Source of the DNA: Arthrobacter sp. Soil736
Lineage (GTDB): Bacteria; Actinomycetota; Actinomycetes; Actinomycetales; Micrococcaceae
Length of the DNA stretch: 64,000 bases
Reading direction: 5' to 3'
Assembly: GCF_001428005.1 (NCBI RefSeq)
Contig: NZ_LMSB01000034.1
Location: 185,978 to 249,977, forward strand
Under the pieces are notes generated by a model. The model did not search any database. It saw only the letters and a program-made list of their open reading frames with translations, and had not been told where the DNA came from. Below are positions 60,891 through 64,000 of the stretch, one piece after another. Made by a program: the position numbers and the translations under genes. Position 1 is the stretch's first letter; each line of letters opens with the position of its first letter.

Positions 60891-61745
60891 ATGCGCGAAA
60901 TCCAGGCCAAGATCATTGAAGAAATGGGCGTTCAGCCCCGGATCGATCCTGCAGAGGAGGTGCGCAAGCGCGTCACCTTCCTGAAGGAGTACCTCAAGGC
61001 CACCGGCACCAAGGGCTTCGTCCTGGGCATTTCCGGAGGCCTGGATTCGTCGCTCGCCGGGCGGCTCGCCCAGCTGGCCGTCCAGGAGCTTGATTCTGAA
61101 GGCGTGGACGCCAATTTTGTCGCCGTGCGCCTTCCCTATGGCGTGCAGCATGACGAGGACGACGCGCAGGCCGCCCTGGACTTCATCCAGGCCAAGACCG
61201 ACTGGACGTTCAACATCTCCGCGGCCGTGGACGGCTTCGAGGACGAGTTCGAGAAGACCGTGGGCAACGGGATCTCCGACTTCCACAAGGGCAACACCAA
61301 GGCCCGCACGCGCATGATCGCCCAGTACGCCCTCGCCGGCGAACACAACTACCTCGTGATCGGCACGGACCACGGCGCCGAGTCGGTGACAGGCTTCTTC
61401 ACGAAGTTCGGCGACGGCGGCGCGGACATCCTTCCGCTGTTCGGCCTGAACAAGCGGCAGAACCGCGCCCTCCTGGCCCATCTCGGTGCCCCCGCGCGGA
61501 TCTGGGAGAAGGTGCCCACGGCCGACCTCCTGGATGACAGGCCTGGCCGCACGGACGAAGACGAACTCGGCATCAGCTACGACCAGATCGACGACTACCT
61601 CGAGGGCCGCGACATCCCCGAATCCGCTGCCGCCCTGATCGAGGAAAAGTACCTGCGGACCCGGCACAAGCGGACCGTCCCTGTCACCATCTTCGACACC
61701 TGGTGGAAGCACGAGGGTCCGGAGGAGCCCAGGGTAGGACTCTGA
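60891..61745 (+). CDS. nadE: Ammonia-dependent NAD+ synthetase
   Basis: The 284-residue enzyme amidates deamido-NAD using ATP. It has TKGFVLGISGGLDSSLAGRLA (ATP pyrophosphatase loop), VRLPYGVQHDEDDAQ, VIGTDHGAESVTGFFTKFGDGGADILPLFGLNKRQ and PTADLLDD. The stand-alone length with no glutaminase domain marks the ammonia-dependent type. ATG 60891 is at the conserved start. Confidence 0.97.
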   Translation: MREIQAKIIEEMGVQPRIDPAEEVRKRVTFLKEYLKATGTKGFVLGISGGLDSSLAGRLAQLAVQELDSEGVDANFVAVRLPYGVQHDEDDAQAALDFIQAKTDWTFNISAAVDGFEDEFEKTVGNGISDFHKGNTKARTRMIAQYALAGEHNYLVIGTDHGAESVTGFFTKFGDGGADILPLFGLNKRQNRALLAHLGAPARIWEKVPTADLLDDRPGRTDEDELGISYDQIDDYLEGRDIPESAAALIEEKYLRTRHKRTVPVTIFDTWWKHEGPEEPRVGL

Positions 61746-61844
61746 TTCGGGTAGAACCACGACGCCGGGAGCTGCTTGAGCGGTAAGCCGCCGGACGCCG
61801 TCGAACGCTTCACCTCAAAAGCAGCCTCGCCTGCTGCTGCCAGC

Positions 61845-62759
61845 CTATGGCAGCAGCACGATCTTGCCGCGGCCATGGCCGGCCCGGCTGATCTCCAGTG
61901 CCTCGGCCGCCTCGATCAGCGGCATCCGGTGGGCGATGGTGAAGGTGAGCTGGCCTTCGGCAGCGAGCGTTGCGGCTTCCACGATGCGGCCCTCCAGTTG
62001 CCGGACAGCCGCCAGCCCGGCCTCTGACGAACGCTTCCCGGGAACGGTGGTCACGGCCCGGTTGCTGCCCTGAAGCAGTTCCGCCGTGGCGGCCACTGAA
62101 TCGTCGCCGCCAACGGTGTCCAGCACGGCCGTGACATTACCGGCCACATCAGCCAGCGACCGCACCCTGTCGGCCAGCCCGGGCCCATAAGTTACGGGTT
62201 CGGCCCCCAGCTCCCTGAGGTACTCCTGATTCGCCTCCGATGCCGTGCCGATCACCCGCGCGCCGAAGGCCTGGGCGATCTGCACCGCACCCGAACCCAC
62301 ACCGCCCGCGGCCCCGTGGATAAGGACGGTGTCGTCGGCGCCGATTTCCAGCTGCTTCAGGGCCGAGTACGCCGTCCCGCCGGCCACCGGAATGCACGCT
62401 GCCTGCTCGAAGTCGACTCCCGCCGGCAATGGAGTCAGCTGATCAGCGGGCACCACTGCCTCGGTCCGGTAGCCGCCGATGAAGCCGTTCCAAATCACTT
62501 CATCACCCACGGTGAATCCTTCAAATGCGGGCCCAACCGCAGCGACCACACCGGCCGCCTCGCAGCCGGGCACAGCCGGGAGGTCAACCGGGGCCCATTG
62601 TTTCAGGTGGCCGGCTACGAGTCTCCAGTCGATGGGATTGACGCTCACAGCACGGAACTCCACCAGGACCTGGCCTTCGCCGGGCTCTGGAAGCTCCTCG
62701 ATGCCCACCTTGAGGACCTGCGGGCTGCCGTATTCCTCAAAGTAGATCCTTGTGCTCAT
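61845..62759 (-). CDS. NADP-dependent zinc-independent quinone-type oxidoreductase (MDR family)
   Basis: The 304-residue protein has the MDR N-terminal GroES-like domain (RIYFEEYGSPQVLKVGIEELP, FRAVSVNPIDWRLVAGHL, AVPGCEAAGVVAAVGPAFEGF) and a Rossmann domain (VLIHGAAGGVGSGAVQIAQAFGARVIGTAS). No structural or catalytic Cys zinc ligands are evident, so it is a quinone/enone reductase type. GAAGGAG precedes ATG 62759. Single gene. Substrate unknown. Confidence 0.92.
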   Translation of the reverse strand: MSTRIYFEEYGSPQVLKVGIEELPEPGEGQVLVEFRAVSVNPIDWRLVAGHLKQWAPVDLPAVPGCEAAGVVAAVGPAFEGFTVGDEVIWNGFIGGYRTEAVVPADQLTPLPAGVDFEQAACIPVAGGTAYSALKQLEIGADDTVLIHGAAGGVGSGAVQIAQAFGARVIGTASEANQEYLRELGAEPVTYGPGLADRVRSLADVAGNVTAVLDTVGGDDSVAATAELLQGSNRAVTTVPGKRSSEAGLAAVRQLEGRIVEAATLAAEGQLTFTIAHRMPLIEAAEALEISRAGHGRGKIVLLP

Positions 62760-62924
62760 GGCGCTGGCTCCTTCGATGGTGTCCAGGGCTCTGTTGCAGG
62801 GCCTGACTGCAAGCCTAGGCACGGCGATGCGGCTCCACAACAGTTCGGGCAGGGCGCTCAGGGGTCGCTTATGGCGGCCCTGAGTTGTGGCCTGAGTTTG
62901 CGTCCCCCGCTCCGGGCGCCGCCG

Positions 62925-63719
62925 TCAGTGCCGCCGCCGGTCCCGGCCCGGGGCGCTGAGTTGGACCGTGAACCGGTGGGCCTCCTCCAGCAGGAGCCGG
63001 CCGAGGAGGTCCTGCCGGTCTTCGCGGAAACGAGGTTCGATGCCGGTCAGCGACAGCGCCCACGCGGGCCGGCCCGCCTGGTCAAAGACCGCCGCCCCCA
63101 TCCCCCAGCTTCCTTCGAGCACCAGCCCGGGGTTCACCGAATATCCGGTGCGGCGCGTCTGCCGGAGGTTGGCCCTGACCACGCTTTCGGTGTGCCCTGC
63201 GGCGAAATCCCCTGCGTGCGCGGCCCAGTCCGAGAGGATCTGTTCCTGCTCGTCGTCGGGCAGGAAGGCCAGGATCGCGGCGCCTGCCGACGCCACTCCC
63301 AGCGGAAACCGGACGCCCTCATGCAGCACAAACGACCGGACCGGGAAGCTGCCTTCCTCCCGCAGCAGGCACACGGTCTCGGCGCCGCGGCGGATGGAGA
63401 AGAAGGCGCTCTCGCCGGTTTCCTCGGCGAGCCGGCGGAGGCTCGGCCGGGCGATGTCCTCCAGCGGGAAGCGTGCGGAGGCCACCGCTCCCATGAGCAG
63501 GACCTCGGGTCCCAGGACCCAGTTTCCGCTTCGCGGGTCATGGTCAAGGAGTCCCTCCGAGGCCAGTGACGCGAGAAGGCGGTGGACGGTGGGCCGGGTG
63601 AGGCCGGATTCCCACACGAGCTCGACGAGCGAACTGCCCTCCGGCCGGCGTCCCACGATGCGCAGGAGCCCGGCAACGCGGCTGACCACCTGGGCGCCCT
63701 GGACTGGGGCTTGGTTCAT
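62925..63719 (-). CDS. IclR-family transcriptional regulator
   Basis: The 264-residue protein has an N-terminal winged helix (VVSRVAGLLRIVGRRPEGSSLVELVWESGLTRPTVHRLLASLASEGLLDHD) and a C-terminal IclR effector domain (LRRLAEETGESAFFSIRRGAETVCLL, EGVRFPLGVASAGAAILAF and YSVNPGLVLEGSWGMGAAVFD). ATG 63719 follows GAGGAG. It is divergent from a CoA-transferase gene, and TCCA-N5-TGGA operators lie near both starts. PcaR/PobR-type regulators of aromatic breakdown have this arrangement. Confidence 0.94.
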   Translation of the reverse strand: MNQAPVQGAQVVSRVAGLLRIVGRRPEGSSLVELVWESGLTRPTVHRLLASLASEGLLDHDPRSGNWVLGPEVLLMGAVASARFPLEDIARPSLRRLAEETGESAFFSIRRGAETVCLLREEGSFPVRSFVLHEGVRFPLGVASAGAAILAFLPDDEQEQILSDWAAHAGDFAAGHTESVVRANLRQTRRTGYSVNPGLVLEGSWGMGAAVFDQAGRPAWALSLTGIEPRFREDRQDLLGRLLLEEAHRFTVQLSAPGRDRRRH

Positions 63720-63731
63720 GATTCTCCTCAA

Positions 63732-63868
63732 GTATCCATATTGTGGATACCCCACAGCCTACCGTCCACACTGTAATGGGCGGTGAATTGACGCAGAAAG
63801 TTGCCCTTGACAGGCCGACTCGAAGGTCCCTAGGCTCCAAGATCAGACGCTTCGTCCACAAAGTGGAC
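63732..63868. promoter_or_regulatory. Divergent control region with two IclR-type operators and a promoter
   Basis: GTATCCA-TATTG-TGGATAC (63732-63750) and GTCCAC-AAA-GTGGAC (63854-63868) both contain TCCA-N5-TGGA. A promoter for the CoA-transferase reads TTGACA (63807-63812), an 18-bp spacer and TAGGCT (63831-63836). The second operator is just downstream of the start region, and the first covers the regulator's own 5' end, so autoregulation is likely. Confidence 0.65.
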
Positions 63869-63904
63869 AGCCCACCGTACGGCACAGCTCAACGAGGAGA
63901 TGCG

Positions 63905-64000
63905 ATGTCCAAACTGAATTCCGGCGCTGCCCAGGCGCTGAACGGGGTCCTGCGGGACGGGATGACGCTCGCCGTCGGCGGTTTTGGCCTCAGCGGGATC
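63905..64000 (+). CDS. 3-oxoacid CoA-transferase subunit A, partial (N-terminus)
   Basis: Only the first 32 residues are in the window: MSKLNSGAAQALNGVLRDGM, then TLAVGGFGLSGI. The VGGFGLSG loop is the signature of CoA-transferase family I alpha subunits (PcaI/ScoA/AtoD). GAGGAG precedes ATG 63905. With the divergent IclR regulator it may belong to a beta-ketoadipate pathway; the downstream genes are outside the window. Confidence 0.85.
   Translation, partial: MSKLNSGAAQALNGVLRDGMTLAVGGFGLSGI

Noticed and set aside
60000..61760. A long minus-strand frame across nadE and the remnants
   Set aside because: It lies antisense to nadE and shares no similarity to any known family; the nadE frame is complete.

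Overview
The window is high-GC DNA (roughly two thirds G+C) from an actinobacterium. Gene content and order point to the Micrococcaceae, most likely Arthrobacter or Pseudarthrobacter. The clues are a small SRP RNA directly ahead of dnaX and recR, purS-purQ-purL as overlapping genes, LytR_C-domain and DUF3151 proteins typical of Actinobacteria, many GTG and TTG starts, and sugar ABC transporters without their own ATPase. All calls come from reading the sequence and from family knowledge; no database search was run.

Region 1 (1-9459) is a sugar or glycoside catabolic locus. A ROK repressor (partial) is divergent from a Gfo/Idh/MocA dehydrogenase, a TIM-barrel isomerase-like enzyme and a LacI regulator. 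A second unit follows with a TIM-barrel enzyme, a second Gfo/Idh/MocA protein, a lipoprotein binding protein and two permeases. Two dehydrogenases plus two TIM-barrel enzymes match the logic of 3-keto-glycoside (levoglucosan, Lgd-type) degradation. Operator-like repeats precede both units.

Region 2 (9487-21296) holds mostly single genes: a DsbA/FrnE-like oxidoreductase, a GGDEF-EAL protein, a TetR regulator, a LytR_C-domain protein with an overlapping small VapB-like protein, a HAD hydrolase, a Stealth-type phosphotransferase, a metallophosphoesterase, a glutathione peroxidase behind a perfect palindrome, a Pro/Thr-rich M23 peptidase and a DUF2236 oxygenase. Region 3 (21303-28962) has tRNA-Ser(GGA), a NIF3-like small protein, SRP RNA, dnaX, recR, aspartate kinase, two paralogous small proteins and an OhrR-like MarR regulator.

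Region 4 (29011-37444) is a protease-inhibitor locus: two paralogous secreted subtilases bracket a small operon encoding two SSI-like protease-inhibitor-fold proteins and a protein of the family often labelled 3-methyladenine DNA glycosylase. Region 5 (37683-47227) has purSQL, a DUF559-type gene between two copies of a palindromic repeat, several small conserved genes, a 2OG-Fe(II) oxygenase, and a metY remnant between two CoA-binding paralogues. Region 6 (47293-49323) is a sigma factor island: an Ala/Pro-repeat secreted protein, an ECF-like sigma factor and a membrane anti-sigma-like protein, with the same promoter plus leader hairpin at both ends of the unit. Region 7 (49411-64000) carries purA, a UDG-like protein, fba, an SpoU methyltransferase, a HAD phosphatase, an alpha/beta hydrolase, STAS and GAF-ANTAR regulators, pyrE, an FAD monooxygenase, a deletion scar joining remnants of a mannonate-dehydratase-like gene and a lacI gene, nadE, a quinone-type oxidoreductase, and an IclR regulator divergent from a truncated CoA-transferase gene.
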